From Warburgia ugandensis (Eukaryota; Streptophyta; Magnoliopsida; Canellales; Canellaceae): a DNA stretch of 64,000 bases. Positions 1 through 12,450 of the stretch are shown here, in pieces. Numbering within the stretch: position 1 is the first letter of the stretch; each line of letters opens with the position of its first letter. A program made the position numbers and the translations under genes. The notes under the pieces were generated by a model, which made no database searches, was not told where the DNA came from, and was given only the letters and a program-made list of their open reading frames with translations. Where the stretch lies: positions 38,608,684-38,672,683 of the forward strand of contig CP141128.1 in assembly GCA_035236585.1 (NCBI GenBank). The letters are read 5' to 3'.

Positions 1-1495
1 TACATTGTACGATCACTTCAGGCTCAAAAGGTGGACCACTCTGCTCAAAAGAGACTAGATTCCCAAAATTATAGCATAAGGAGAAAATCCATCACAAAAA
101 TATCCAAAACAAATGTGTCCATGGAATAATAAAAAACAAAGAGTTTTAAGTTCCCAATAAAGTCAAATCCCTACACAACTAATAAAAAAGTCTATATTCT
201 CTTGTTGGTTAATCTCCTCCTTCAAGAATCTCTCCGTCCCATAGCTAGCAATACCTCCTGTGTCGATGGAAGTTCCCCTAAGGCACAATAAAAATCCCAA
301 TACTACAAAATCCTAAGGTCCCTTTGGGCCGTCTCTATGGCCACAGAAGCTCTAGATAGCGCTATCCAAAGAGTCCTCTCTCTCATCTTTGCCTTAGACC
401 TCAGTCTCTACTGCTTGGTCGCCAAATTCCTTACCATTAGTGCCCAAGTGTGAAGCATTGTCACCACATGCTAATAAGCCCCTCACTCTTGAAGAATCAA
501 AGAAGTGGAAAGATGATTAGTCAAATTGAATAAGATAGAAGATACAAAGAAAGATAAAACGAAGCTAGCTGGGGGTCAGAAACACAACTGGTAGAAAATG
601 ACATGCGGTTACATTAAAAAGAAGATGGTCATGTGACCCATTGTACCACCTTGGAAAGGTCCATTACAAGAACCTTCATTGCAAGATTGAAACTCATTGA
701 AAGATTGAGGTTCATGCAATAGATAAGTTATATTATGACTTGTTGTAGGCCTCCCCCCACCTAGCTACCAAGCCACTTCATTAGATTCCAGCAAGAAGAT
801 TAAACAACCATAACTTGGCTAACTAGTGTCCAATTTGAATGGATTTTATGTCAAATTGCTTGTTTTTTCTACCTTGAATCTATAATTGGGCAAGGATCTA
901 AGATCAAATATCTAGCAATCAAAAAGGAATTATAAGAGTGGGGGGAGTGGAAATGTGAATGTTGGTATTTTAGCATATGTCGTCGAAATACCACACCATC
1001 TTTAAGTCAACCTTCAGTAGTGAGGGAGTACTATGCCTCCTCCTTAGATGTTAGTCTCTCTCCCACTTTTCCAGCTTAGAGTCATAACATATATCCATTT
1101 CTTATGCATCCTCCTCCTCAAGATTGCTAGATTGAATGGCTAAGTTGTCATCTCCATCCATCCATGTACATTTTCTCAGTGCCATAGTACTAGAAAATGG
1201 TGAATGAAGGATAAGCAGAGAAAGAGAAAGGAAGAAGAAGAGAGGTAGGCTGGAAAATTTGATAACTATCTTCCTTCTCTCAAGTAATTGAAATTCAAAA
1301 CAACTACTCAAGTCTTATGGTCACATCACATCAATATCATATGATCACATGATGCCACACAATGTGATTGAGCAGTGGAAAATAAAATTTAAGATGCCTT
1401 TTCAAAGTCAAGTGGCCATGTAACTTTATTCATGCTACAAGAACTGGGGTTGTGCGACCAAATTCATTTTTAGTTAAGAAAGGGACATCACACTC
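1..1495. other. Unassigned AT-rich DNA
   Basis: I see no recognisable gene, LTR end or transposon terminus here. The longest minus-strand frame (1102-1311) encodes a short leucine- and phenylalanine-rich peptide with no motif I know. It lies opposite a purine-rich stretch around 1200-1250, which by itself yields such a peptide, so I do not call it a gene. Confidence 0.5.
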
Positions 1496-2725
1496 AAGAC
1501 CAAAGATCATGTCTTGGAGAAGATCTAATCAAAGTTCAAGTGTCAGATCTCAAAGGAGGTCCAATGCATGTTCCAGAAGAAGGATCAGATTTGATCAAAT
1601 CCAAGTTCAAGGATTGGATCTGAGTGGAGCTCTAATCCAAGTTCAAGTCTCAGATCTTAGAGTAGGTCTTATTCGGGTTCAAGATCAAGGATTAGTTCTA
1701 GAGGAGATATAATCAAATCCAAATTCAAGGATCATATCTCAAAAGAGTTTTGATCAAGTTTAAGATCAAGGATCAAATCTCGGAGGAGGTTCGATCAAGG
1801 TCAAGAATATGGGCTAGACATCAGAGTAGATCTGATCAAATCCAAGTTCAAGTCTTAGATCTTAAATTAGGTCCAATTCAAGTCCAAGATAATGGATTAG
1901 ATCTCAGAGGAGATAAATCCAAGTTCAAGGATCATATCTCAGAGGAGGTTTTATCAAGTTCAAGATTAAGGAACATATCTCGAAGGAGGTTTGATCATGT
2001 TGAAGATCAATAATCATATTTAAAGGAGAAATTATCAAATCTAAGTTCAAGGATCACATCTCAAATTGAAATATGATGAATTTCTAGATCAAGGATTAGA
2101 TATTAAAGGAGGTTTGGTTGAACGTAAGATCAAGACTCAGATAATTAGAGGAGATATGATCAAAGTTTAGGATCAAGTCTTAGATCTTAAAGCAGATCTG
2201 ATCAAAGTTTTAGATAGGTCTCATATCTTGAAGGATTTTTTATTTATCATAGTTTAGGATTAAGTCTCAGATCTTAGAGGAGATCTAATCCAATTTCAAG
2301 TATCAGACCATGAAGGAGGTGTTATCTAAGTTCAAGTTCATGTCTTAGACCTCATAGGAGGTTTGATCCATGTTCAAGTCTAAGACGTTGGAGGAATTTT
2401 GATCTAGTTTCAAGATCACGTCTCAAATCTTGGAGAAGGTCTAACCCTTGTTGAAGTTGTCTTAGACATCAGAGGAGGCCTGATCCAATTTCATGTTTAA
2501 GATCTTAGTGGAGGTTTGATCCAAGTTCAAGTTCAAGTCTTAGACCTCGGAAGAGGTTTGATCCAAGTTTAAGTCTTGATCTTGAAGGAAGTCCAAATCC
2601 AAGTTAAGTTCAAGTCTTATACCTCCGAGGAAGTCTAATCCAATTTCAAGTTCAAACCTCATATCTCATAGGAGGTCTTGGTCAAGTTCAAGTCTCAAAT
2701 ATTAAAGGAGGTTTGATCAAACCAA
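1496..2725. repeat. Degenerate minisatellite, period about 41 bp
   Basis: The stretch consists of about 30 diverged copies of a unit built around TGATCAAGTTCAAG, then a GATC-containing segment, then AGATCTCAGAGGAGG. Units I counted by hand are 40 and 41 bp, with a few shorter or longer. Two frames (1452-1712 and 1750-2013) stay open only because the unit lacks stops in that phase; their peptides are repetitive and low in complexity. Such arrays often lie in LTRs or untranslated parts of large plant retroelements, but I could not assign this one to an element. Confidence 0.8.
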
Positions 2726-3010
2726 CTAGTTGAGGCATACTTTGACTAGTCCTCAGAGCATCTAGCAACTTCTCAAGCTAGAGCGTACTTTTAGTGAGGC
2801 ATGCTTTTAGCAGTCCTTAAAGAACCTTGCATCAAAATGAGACATACTTTTCCTCAATGCACCTCTCATCAAGCTAGTTCATACTTTGAGCAATCTTCAA
2901 AGCACCTTACATCAATCCAAAGCATACTATCAATGTCCTTAGAGCACTCAGCAATGCTTTAAGCTAAGGCTTACTTTAAACAATCCTTAGAGCACCTTGC
3001 AACTTGCAAA
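2726..3010. repeat. Second degenerate tandem array, unit roughly 50-75 bp
   Basis: Directly after the 41-bp array, the words CATACTTT, TCCTTAGAGCACCTTGCA and CAAGCTAG recur four or five times in diverged form. Unit length varies, so the period is only approximate. The abrupt change of unit at about 2726 shows that this is a separate array and not a continuation of the first. Confidence 0.55.
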
Positions 3011-4829
3011 ATTGAAAGTTTGCAAGCCTTGGAAACACCAAGCAAAGCCATCCAAGTTATTTCCAAGTGTTGAAGATTTCAAAACCATTAAAGATTTCAA
3101 GAACCATTAAGCTTTCCAATCCCTAGTAATCTTTGGCAAATAATAAAGTTTCCAAAGATTCAATTTTTTTTAATGCTTTCAAGTTGTTAAGAAAAATCAC
3201 TCCTCAACATCAATGAGAGGGTCTATGACAAGGGTTGCAACCTAGGGAACTAATGATCATGGATCTTGATGATCATTGAAATTACAAATTCATGTCTTAG
3301 TCAACTTTGGCCTTCATCCATTAGCATGCCGTCACCTAAAGAGGGGCATTTGCAGAACCTAGGTTTTGGCTCACCTTGATCATCACAAGTCAAAATTTTA
3401 TTTTCCCAATGATGATCATAGTTTCCCATGGAGTATCTCATCTATGTAGAATTCCAAAGGAAAATATAGTCAAAAGGCCCTATATTATTAAGAGCATGAA
3501 AGATACTAAATTGAGAAAGCCAAGGCATAAACTCACTGGACTCAAATCTTCCCAATGTGTCGCTTGGACATATGGCCCTCCTGGAAAGAGAGATGATGTG
3601 ATCACATGACCATAGAAGTGATCTTGTGACTACACCACCCAAGGAGTCATGCATATGGGCCACCCTTCTATAAGATCATAGAAGAATCTAGAAAATGATG
3701 TATGCATGTAGTTGCATGACATTATTGTACAATTGCACATCATCTAGGAAGGTATCCTACCTGGATGCTATTGCATGACATTAGAAGTGATCATGCAAGT
3801 GTACAATACGGGGATCTTGTACATGTGCTTCTTTTACAAGATGATGAAAGCATCCAAATGATGACATGCCCACAAGATTGCATAACTTGAGTCATGCAAC
3901 ACAACCTAGTTTCATGCAATTACATGATCAAGATAGTTAGTAAAAAATATGGATGTTGTATTCTAATTGGCTAGATAAAGTGGTGCCCTCCAAGAGAAAA
4001 AGCATTCTTGTTTAAGAAGGTTCTTTACTCTTTAAAATCTTTCTCTAGGTTTTCACAGCCCCAAGAAAGCTAAGAAAACTTTGTTATAAAGTGAAATAGT
4101 AATCATCTTACTCAGGTCATATTTGATCGTAGTTTTAAATAATTTTTCTAAGGAGTCTCTTGTAAAGTATTTCTAGAGTAGGAGCTCTCTATATTAGGTT
4201 TCTAGTATTCTAGTCTTCCTATTAGCTTTCTTCCTAATTTTTAGTATAGCTTTTTTTCCTTTATGTTATAATAAATAAATAAAAATTCTTTCTTAGTAAA
4301 GTATAGCCTTCCTTAGAGGAGAGGGGGAGGAGAGGTTTCAGGCTCCCTCCTTCCCCTAAGATCCTCTAGGCCTGTTTGGGAGCTCTCCCTATTCCATACT
4401 AGGTGGGAGTTACTTAACATGAAGACAAAAATGACCTATTGCTCATAATTAGACAAAAATTCCATCATAAAGGTCTATTTCCTTCACATTGTAAGAAAGC
4501 CTCTTTTAGGATCATATATAGGTGTCATTCTCTTGCATTCCCATCATGTCATCTTATTTTTGCATCACAAAATATTTAATGCTAAGATCTCATTCAAAGA
4601 GAAAGATATCAAATATCTGGAGTTTCCTTTTGTACCCTATACAGATGATCTGTGTAGTCTTTCTACCTTTTGAAGGTAGGAGTCGGTGAAAAGCAGTTTT
4701 CTTCTTGAGGAAGTTAGTGGATTGAGAATAGTTAGCTTATTTTGTGTCTTCCTTGTAGGGAATTTTGTTTCATTCCCCTTGCCCTTTGCAGAAAATATAA
4801 AGAAAGATAGGATAGCCATCTTCAATTTC
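3011..4829. other. Unassigned DNA, possibly part of an old LTR element
   Basis: No coding motif is visible. The stretch has short direct-repeat texture, with CATGCAA, GATCATG and TGCATGA recurring at 3600-3930. The short frames at 3376-3609 (+), 3442-3663 (-) and 4637-4825 (-) are not recognisable. Given the adjoining tandem arrays it could be LTR or untranslated sequence of a retroelement, but I see no defined ends. Confidence 0.4.
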
Positions 4830-7800
4830 TATTATTGTTTTAAATAAAACTCATAAGCACATGAGTCATTTGCTATAGTACGCTAGTGAGGTCGATCCCA
4901 TGAGTTGAACTAATGTGATGTTAGTGGTCCCTACTTTAAACTATCTAACCTAGCCAAATTCAAGTGAAATTTTTGCCTAAACTAAGATTGAAAATTAACA
5001 CATGAAATTGGAAACTAAGCAAAAACAAGAAATATGCTAAATTAAAAACTTTCTTAAAACATGAACTTTCTAAAATTAAAATTTTCTAAATTAAAAACTT
5101 CTAATCTTATGACTTTCCTAACTAGAAAACTTTCCTAAAGTGCAATTCATCAACTTTCCTAAACATGAAATTAACAACTAATCTAAGGAACACATGCTTT
5201 AATAAACTACTTTGCTATTCATCAAAAGTAAGAAAACTAAGCAACTAAATCAACTACCTTACCAAGTGTGATAAAATTAATTACTTTCCAAACTGACTAA
5301 GATGCAAACTAATGAAATATAACTAAACTAAACAAGATAAATAGAGTACAAATTATCACTAACAAACAATGACAAGAAAACTACCCAAGCATCATGCATG
5401 TAACCATGGAATAGTATGCATGACTCATTAGATAGGAGTGGACTTAATCAACTACTTTTGAAACCTAAGCATGCAATATTATTCTAAATTAACTAAGCTA
5501 TCTAACAATCTAGTTGGGCTCTTGAAAAATCAAGTGGAAACGAATTGTATGGTGCTAGAGATGAACATAAATCATTCATGAAAAGAAATTCCAACAACAT
5601 GGTAATTGAATCATTCAATGAATAGAACATGTAAAACATGGAATTAACCCTTCTAATGCAATCAAACATTCAATGACAAAGTTAAGTAATTGTTGGACAA
5701 AAACATAAATTGAAAATTCTAACTAACTTCATTGAATCACATGAAAAATTCATCAGCATAATACTCCATGCACGTAATCCAAATCTGAAATTTAAATTCT
5801 GTTACAATGATGTACACTTAATCTTAATCAACCCTTAATTAGAAGCCAATCCTTCTTCAATTGTTCCAGCTATTACTCATGAACAAGCATGCTTGAAATC
5901 AAGGAAAATTCCTATGGAATAATAAGGCAACAACCTATGGAAACTCAAGCAAACAAGGGTGGAAATCAAGAGGGTTGAAAGAGCAAAGATGTAATGAAAG
6001 GTAAAGTGCAAAATTAGATTTAGGATGGCTTCCCTTGGCTGTCACTTCAAGTGAAAACCAGCCTTAAATATTAGTTTTAAAATTAAGGAAAGATAAAGGA
6101 AAACTAGGCAAACTAGCATGAAAACAGGTAAATTCAAGCAAAGAAAATACGGAAGCTAACCAACCTTCAAAGAAGAATCAAACACCCAAAAAAGCCGAGG
6201 TTGAGCACTGGAAGAAGAAGCACACACCTTGGAAGGGAGTGGCAGCATCAAAACAAGTCCAAAAATTAAAAGCAAGAGAGAGGAGAATGGACTATAGGAA
6301 GAGGGGTCTCCTTCCAAGGGAGGAAGCTTCTTTTCCCCTGAGTGAAAAGTTCCCCTTTGCTTGGATTTTTGCTAGGTTTTTATGCTTTTTCTCCTATTTT
6401 TCCTAGGGTGCCCTAATGCTATGTGGTGGGGAGTAAAGTGTCTCAATTTGAATGGTTAAGATAGGGGAAAGGCTAGGATTCTATAAACTGGAAGTGGGTG
6501 GAAGGTGGCTATCTTAAGAAAGGGGAGTAGGTGGGAGATGCCACCTTTTTAGGAAGGGGTGGCTCCCCCCTTCCAAAATCATTGAGCCTCCTATCATTTA
6601 GGAAAGTGGGTGCGAATGAGATGGGAAAGAGATAGAGGGTGTGAGGTGGAGAATTTTGGTTGGTTGGGAAGTTTCCTAAGAGGTGGAATGTGATAGAGTT
6701 TTGGAAAGATGCAAGTCTACAATGGAAATTTGTAGTGCATCTTAAGGGTGATGTGGAAATTGAGGAAAAAGTAGAGAAAAGTGAGAAAAACACTAAAAAT
6801 GGAAGGGTCTTATCTCATTGGTCCACAAGCCATCTTATTATAATAAGATTTCCCTTAATTATCTTCAAAATATCTCACAAATAATCTTCTTGAATCTCCT
6901 CCAATCCTAGCCTTCCATTTAGTTTAGCTTGATGGCTTAGATGGCTAACTTTGAAGGCTCCATTGCCTAGGCTTTATGGCTGGCTTTTGAAGCTTTATTG
7001 GCTTGAATTCTTAACTCCATCTATTGGCTTGAGTGTCTTGTATGGTTTGACTTGAATTCCTTAGCTTGCCACCTTCTCTCATGGCTTATATGTCTAAGGT
7101 GGCTTGAGTGGCTTCCATGCAAAGATGGTAAGAATGCATGGCTTATTTCATGGGCCACTTTGTCTATCTTTAACTCCTTTAATTGCATCCTTTACTAGTC
7201 TATAAGATGATCCTAACTTTTGGTTTCAAGTTGAAATAATGATTTTTGACTCAATATTTTGATCTTGATCTTCAATTTCATCTTGCTCTAACTTGCCCAT
7301 TGGATCACCATCTGACTTCCTACAAAAAATGAAAATCACTAATTAAATCATAAAAAATATGATTAATCATATACTTACCTTGGATTAGTTTCTGGACCTA
7401 CAAAATAATAAAATTTTGCTTCATTAGGTCAAAAATGCATGTGTTACGAATTTTGGTCTAAAAACCCTAATTTACCCCTATAGAGTTTTGGAAAGATGCA
7501 AGTCTACAATGGAAACTCGTAGTGCATCTTAAGGGTGATGTGGAAATTGAGGAAAAAGTGGAGAAAAGTGAGAAATTCACTAAATATGGAGGGGTCTTAT
7601 CCCATTAGTCCGCATGCCATCTTATTATAATAAGATTCTCCTTAATTATCTTCAAAATATCTTATGGATAATCTTCTTGAATCTCCTTTAATCCTAGCCT
7701 TCCATTTAGTTTAGCTTGATGGCTAACTTTGAAGGCTCCATTGCCTAAGCTTCATGGCTGGCTTTGGAAGCTTTATTGGGTTGACTTCTTGGCTTCATCT

Positions 7801-8318
7801 ATTGGCTTGAGTGGCTTGTATGCTTTGGCTTGAATTCTTTAGCTTGCCACCTTCTCTCATGGCTTATACGTCTAAGGTGGCTTAAGTGGATTCCATGCAA
7901 AGGTGGTGAGAATCCATGGCTTACTTCATGGGTGCACTTTGGCTATCTTTAGCTCCTTTAATTGCATTCATTACTAGTCCATAAGATGTTCTTGGCTTTT
8001 GGTTTCAAGTTGAAATAATGATTTTGAGGCTTTGACTCAATATTTTGATCTTAATCTTCAATTTCATCCTACTCGATCTTGGCTGTTGGATCACCATCCT
8101 ACTTCCTACAAAAAATGAAAAACACTAATAAAATCTTAGAAAAGTATGATTAATCACATACTTACCTTGAATTAGCTCCTGGACCTACAAAATGATAAAA
8201 TTTTGCTTCATTAGGTCAAAAATGCATGTATTACGAAATTTGGTCTAAAAGCCATAATTTATCCCTATAGGTTGTAACACATGGGTACTAATTGGGTGCT
8301 TTTTATGAAAAATAAAAC
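4830..8318 (-). mobile_element. Minus-strand LTR of the X/Y family, enlarged by an internal duplication
   Basis: The sequence aligns along its length with the LTRs at 9826-12450 and 33945-36626. At the left it shares the CTAGTGAGG-TCGATCCCATGAG block near 4880. In the middle it shares runs of ACTTTCTAAAATTAAAA. At the right it shares the AATGCATGTATTACGAAAT and ACACATGGGTACTAATTGGG blocks. The right end is about 8318 (ACACTTTA where relatives read ACACTTATCA) and the left end is only approximate. It is nearly 3.5 kb, against about 2.6 kb for relatives; the excess is the duplication at 6694-8269. I found no polypurine tract to the right or primer site to the left, so it may be a solo LTR. It is old and decayed. 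Confidence 0.65.
6694..8269. repeat. 787-bp tandem duplication inside the LTR
   Basis: The block starting TAGAGTTTTGGAAAGATGCA at 6694 recurs at 7481 in the same order, through the GGCTTGA-rich part and the AAAATTTTGCTTCATTAGGT block to the CCCCTATA junction. By eye the two copies are well over 85 percent identical. The junction at about 7480 joins the end of one copy (ACCCCTATA) to the start of the next. Related LTRs in this window have one copy only. Confidence 0.85.
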
Positions 8319-9825
8319 ACTTTAATATCTATAACCCAAGATAGCTTCAAAAACTTATTTAGTAGAGATTGGTTTGCGAATTGAGAAGGGTTGGCATTTA
8401 ACACCATGGAATCCCATAACCAATCTACAAAGCTAATCTCTAACTATATACAGGCCTTAGAGCCTCCTCTCTAGGTGGCTTTGAGTTTTAAGTAAATTGA
8501 GGAACCTTTGGCTTATCATCAAGTCTCTTAAGATAGAAAGACAAATGGCTAGAGACTGGAACCGGATAAAGTAGCCCTTAACATTATAGACTTTTCAGAG
8601 GGCTATCTTGAAATAAGTCTCCACATAAGGGTAATTATAATAGGAATTCTAGAAGACTACAATTGGAACATAAGAATGAGATATTTTAATCTTATAGTGT
8701 GTAATTTCTATTAATATATGAATACAAGATAAAACTTGGTTGATCCTCACTTTAAGGGCTTAAGTAGAGAATTAGTGGCTGAGGTACCAAATAAAGTAGC
8801 CATAAAAACTTATGTGAACTAAAAATATAGTTATAATCGTACCTAGTGTTATTTAACTAGGTTCAAATGGATACACATGTTATTTGAAAATTTGAGAGTA
8901 TATTGTGATGTTAGAAATAAAGGTCTATCTTCACAACTATGTAAGTGTGCACTATGAGATTTGCACACTTGCATCACCTTGAATTGTCTTAAATTCATTT
9001 GAAAATTTTGCATCAATGCCCATCAAGTGATCAATTCCAAGTGGAATAAAGAGATATCATTGTTTAATGGATATGCCCCAACTAAAGTGTGCTGAGGCTC
9101 TTGGCCCAGCTTGCGATGTTTAATAGTTGACTTGTTGTTTGGGGCCCACCATTGCTCAACAAGCCCATCTAACTACATAGGGAGGTGGCTTAGTGCCTAT
9201 GGTTGTGTTGCTGTGCAAGAACAGGGGGTCAATATAAAAGAGATGTCCATGCCTCATCCCTCACTTCTTTATCTTTAGCTCTCTAAGTGCTCTACCTTTG
9301 AGATGTCTCTTCCAGATTTCGTGAGTTCTTTTATGAATGATTTAATGTTGAGAGGGTTCTTTTGCACCTATAAGAGGGGATTTATTGCTCATACATTCTT
9401 TCTTTTAGCTTTTCCATTTGACAAGCCCTACCTTTTTTGTGTTCATTTAGGATTACATGAGTTTTGCCTTTGTTGACAAAGATCTATTTGATTCTCTTTC
9501 GGGCCTCAATTTTTAGTTCTCTCATTGAAACTTTAGATTAGTGCTGAGTAATCATTGTTTTAAGAGAATTAAGAGACTAAAGTGTTTATATCTCTGTAAT
9601 AATGTGAGCATTAAGAATAAATAAAAGATGTGATTAACACCATTCATGTTGGATTATTAATATTTATAATGGACATATAATGACACTATTAAGAATAAAT
9701 AAAGGGTATGATTAAAATCTTCTATGTGGGATCCTTGTTTACGTTGTTTTGACAGTGCTAATTAGTAAAGGTAGAAAGCGAGTTTGGCTTGGTTGAATAT
9801 TGAAGATAGAATGATTGAGGTCCAT
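8319..9825. other. Unassigned block between two LTRs
   Basis: About 1.5 kb lies between the minus-strand LTR at 4830-8318 and the left LTR of element X. It shows neither the polypurine-type sequence nor the interior of the X/Y family, so the two LTRs do not appear to be a pair. A TATAAAAG word near 9234 precedes a CT-rich stretch, which could be an unrelated promoter or chance. No gene is seen. Confidence 0.45.
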
Positions 9826-12450
9826 TGTAGTGTAGCTTTAATATTGCTCGCAAGAGCATGAATCAATGTAGTATTGTAGGCAAGAGAAGTTGATCCAATG
9901 AGAAATCTCACAAATTTGTATGTTGGATGATCTTCTTTAAAGTCACCATCTTCTACCAATGAGAGTGACTGAATTGGATTTGATTTTAAACTTGGAAAGT
10001 AAATCATAAAAGAAAGACATATGCATTAAATTAGAAGCTATAATTAAAAGAGACTTTCTAAAATTAAAATTAAGCAATGGAATTAGAAACTTACTAACTA
10101 ACACGCATTCAGTTAAAGGAAACTAATGCAAAACTAGCATGAATTATACTAAGCAACTAACTTAAGGAAAATTATAAAAAGGAAACTTTCTTAAACTAAC
10201 ATTTTCCCAATTCTAAAACTTTCCAAAAATAAGAAATAAAACTTTCTAAAACTAATCTAAGATATAAATAACTAAACAAATAATGCTAAACTAACATGAA
10301 ACAAAAGAACAACAATCTACTTAAAGGAATTTCACCCAATTACCATGTACATGACTCATGGAGTTGTGCACTTGGTTCATGAGTGAGAGATGGCCACAAA
10401 TTATGAGTTAAAAGCTAACTAACATGCAAAATAATGAAAGAAATCACTAAAATAACTAAAAAGCTAAATGGGTAACTGATATTTTCAAGCAAACAAGGTG
10501 TATGGACTGCTGGACATTGCACATGATACATATGATGAAAAATTCTAACCACATTGTCAACATGAAACCCAATTTAGGTAAGGCATTAAAAGAATCTTAA
10601 CAAAAACTTTTCATGGAAGATAACACTCAAAATTAAAAGAAATTCCCTACTAGAACAAAATAGGAACTATGCTGTTGAAATAAATTCATTCATTGACTTG
10701 AAATTACATCCAACAATGGTACACGTGTGTATAGATAACAAGGCTAGAAATTGTGCACTTTTCTAAGGCCTAGAACTCTATTCAAAGTAAGAATTAAACA
10801 CACTCCAATGATTAAAATCTAAACATAGATATCATGTATGTGAATTCAAGGGAGAAAATCAAAGTATAAGATGGAGAAAAGAAGGAAGAAACAAGGTGAT
10901 GAAAGCAAGAAAAACTATGAGAGGGAAACAAAAGATATTTAAGCTACTATTTCTCTTGGATGTCACCATCAAAGAAAAAGTAACTTAGATCTTGAAGAAT
11001 TAAGTAAGAAAAATAGGAAGAGTAATAGCATGATTCAAGGAAAGATAAGGTAGTTCTATGCATTGAAAGTAAATCAGGAAGACATAGAAACAAAGCAAGA
11101 AAGCAAGGAATTAAAAAAAGCAACTAACTTGGAATTGAAATGCAAGAAACAAGGAAATGAAGCTTGAAAATTTTCATGGAACACCCCCAAAGAATAGTAG
11201 TAAAAGAGTCCTAGATCTCCTTGAATGTAACTCCACTTTTCAAGGGGTTGGAAACCAACCCCCCACTTGGAGTATTTATATATGACTGGTTTTGCAATGA
11301 AAAGACGCTTTTTCTTAAAAGGTAAGATGCATTTAAATCTAGAACTTTAAGGTAGAGAAGTTAGGTGGAGAGAAAATACAGTATTAGTATGTGAGGTCAG
11401 AAAGAGGCAAGGTGACTAAGGTAGGAAGGTGGAAGGCATCACCTTCTTAGGATGGGGCATCTCCCACTTGTAGAAATCATGAATCTCACAAAAAAGGTAT
11501 GGTGAAAGGTAAAAAAAGAGGAAATACATGGGAAAGAAAGTTGGCTACAAGTGGGTGGCATCACCTTCTTAGGATGGGGCTATCTCCCACTAGGGTTTTG
11601 AAAAATTTTGTTGTATGACTTAGATCTAATGGCTTCCTAATTAGAAAAACACCTAAAATGCCAATTAAATAAGGGGGAGAGTCACCTTGTTAGGAAAGTG
11701 GCTACATCAAGTCAAAATCTTGGAACCCTAGTTTGGGGTGGGGAAAATGATGGAAGGTGAAAGGTCTCTCTTGATTGGTCCACCTATGCATGATCATTTT
11801 ACCTTTTACAAATATCTCTTAAAACCTCCTAATTATCCCTTGAAAATCACTTTTAGTATTAGATAATTGCTTAAGTTGATCCTCCAATCATGACAATTCA
11901 TGTGGAATAGCTTCCATGTGGCTTGATGGCTTGAATGATTAAGTCTCTTGGCTCTAAAGCTTGAATGGCTTGGCTTCTTTACATTTCCTAATTAGACTAG
12001 GAAACATCATGCATGGCTCCAATTCTCATGTAAAGTGGTGGAATTGCATGACTTTTTGGCACAAATCATTTTAATCACCTTTGATGCTTCCCATTGCATT
12101 CTTGCTTGTCTTAAATTGATCATGAAGATTGATCACACTTTGTATTGATGCCATTTTATTCCTTGGTGTGATCTTTTGATCTTCAATTCTCATCTCAATC
12201 AATTCCGACCTTTGGATCACATTCTCAACACTTATAAAAGATCAAAATTTCTAATTAAATCCTAGAAAATTATTACAATTTATATACTTACTTTGGATCA
12301 GCTTTTGAGCCCACAAAATAGCAACTTTTGAATCATTAGGTCAGAAATGCATGTGTTATGAAATTTCAAAAAATCCTAGAAACAACACTATAATTTGCAA
12401 CACATGGGCTACTAATCGTGTACTTTTGATACTAAATTGAAAACTTATGG
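9826..12450 (-). mobile_element. Element X, 3' LTR (left copy)
   Basis: The sequence aligns with 33945-36626 for almost its full length. Shared blocks include AACAATCTACTTAAAGGAAT near 10310, GGTTGGAAACCAACCCC near 11247 and the TTAGGTCAGAAATGCATG block near 12340. On the minus strand a TATATAAATA box lies at 11273-11282, where a U3 promoter is expected. To its right the sequence passes directly into the 3' interior (polypurine-type stretch), so this is the 3' LTR of a minus-strand element. Confidence 0.75.
11273..11282 (-). promoter_or_regulatory. TATA box of X left LTR
   Basis: TATATAAATA on the minus strand, at the same relative place as the TATA words of the related LTRs (25292-25300 and 35336-35343). 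Its activity is inferred from position only. Confidence 0.5.

Noticed and set aside
1452-2013. Two open frames that look like one repetitive protein
   Set aside because: They lie wholly in the 41-bp minisatellite. The peptides only mirror the repeat unit and the frame is not kept across units.
1496-2725. CRISPR-like array
   Set aside because: The units are contiguous and degenerate with no unique spacers, and the context is a plant nuclear genome.
4830-12450. The LTRs at 4830-8318 and 9826-12450 as two ends of one element
   Set aside because: The 1.5 kb between them has no primer site, polypurine stretch or interior homology, and 9826-12450 already pairs with 33945-36626.
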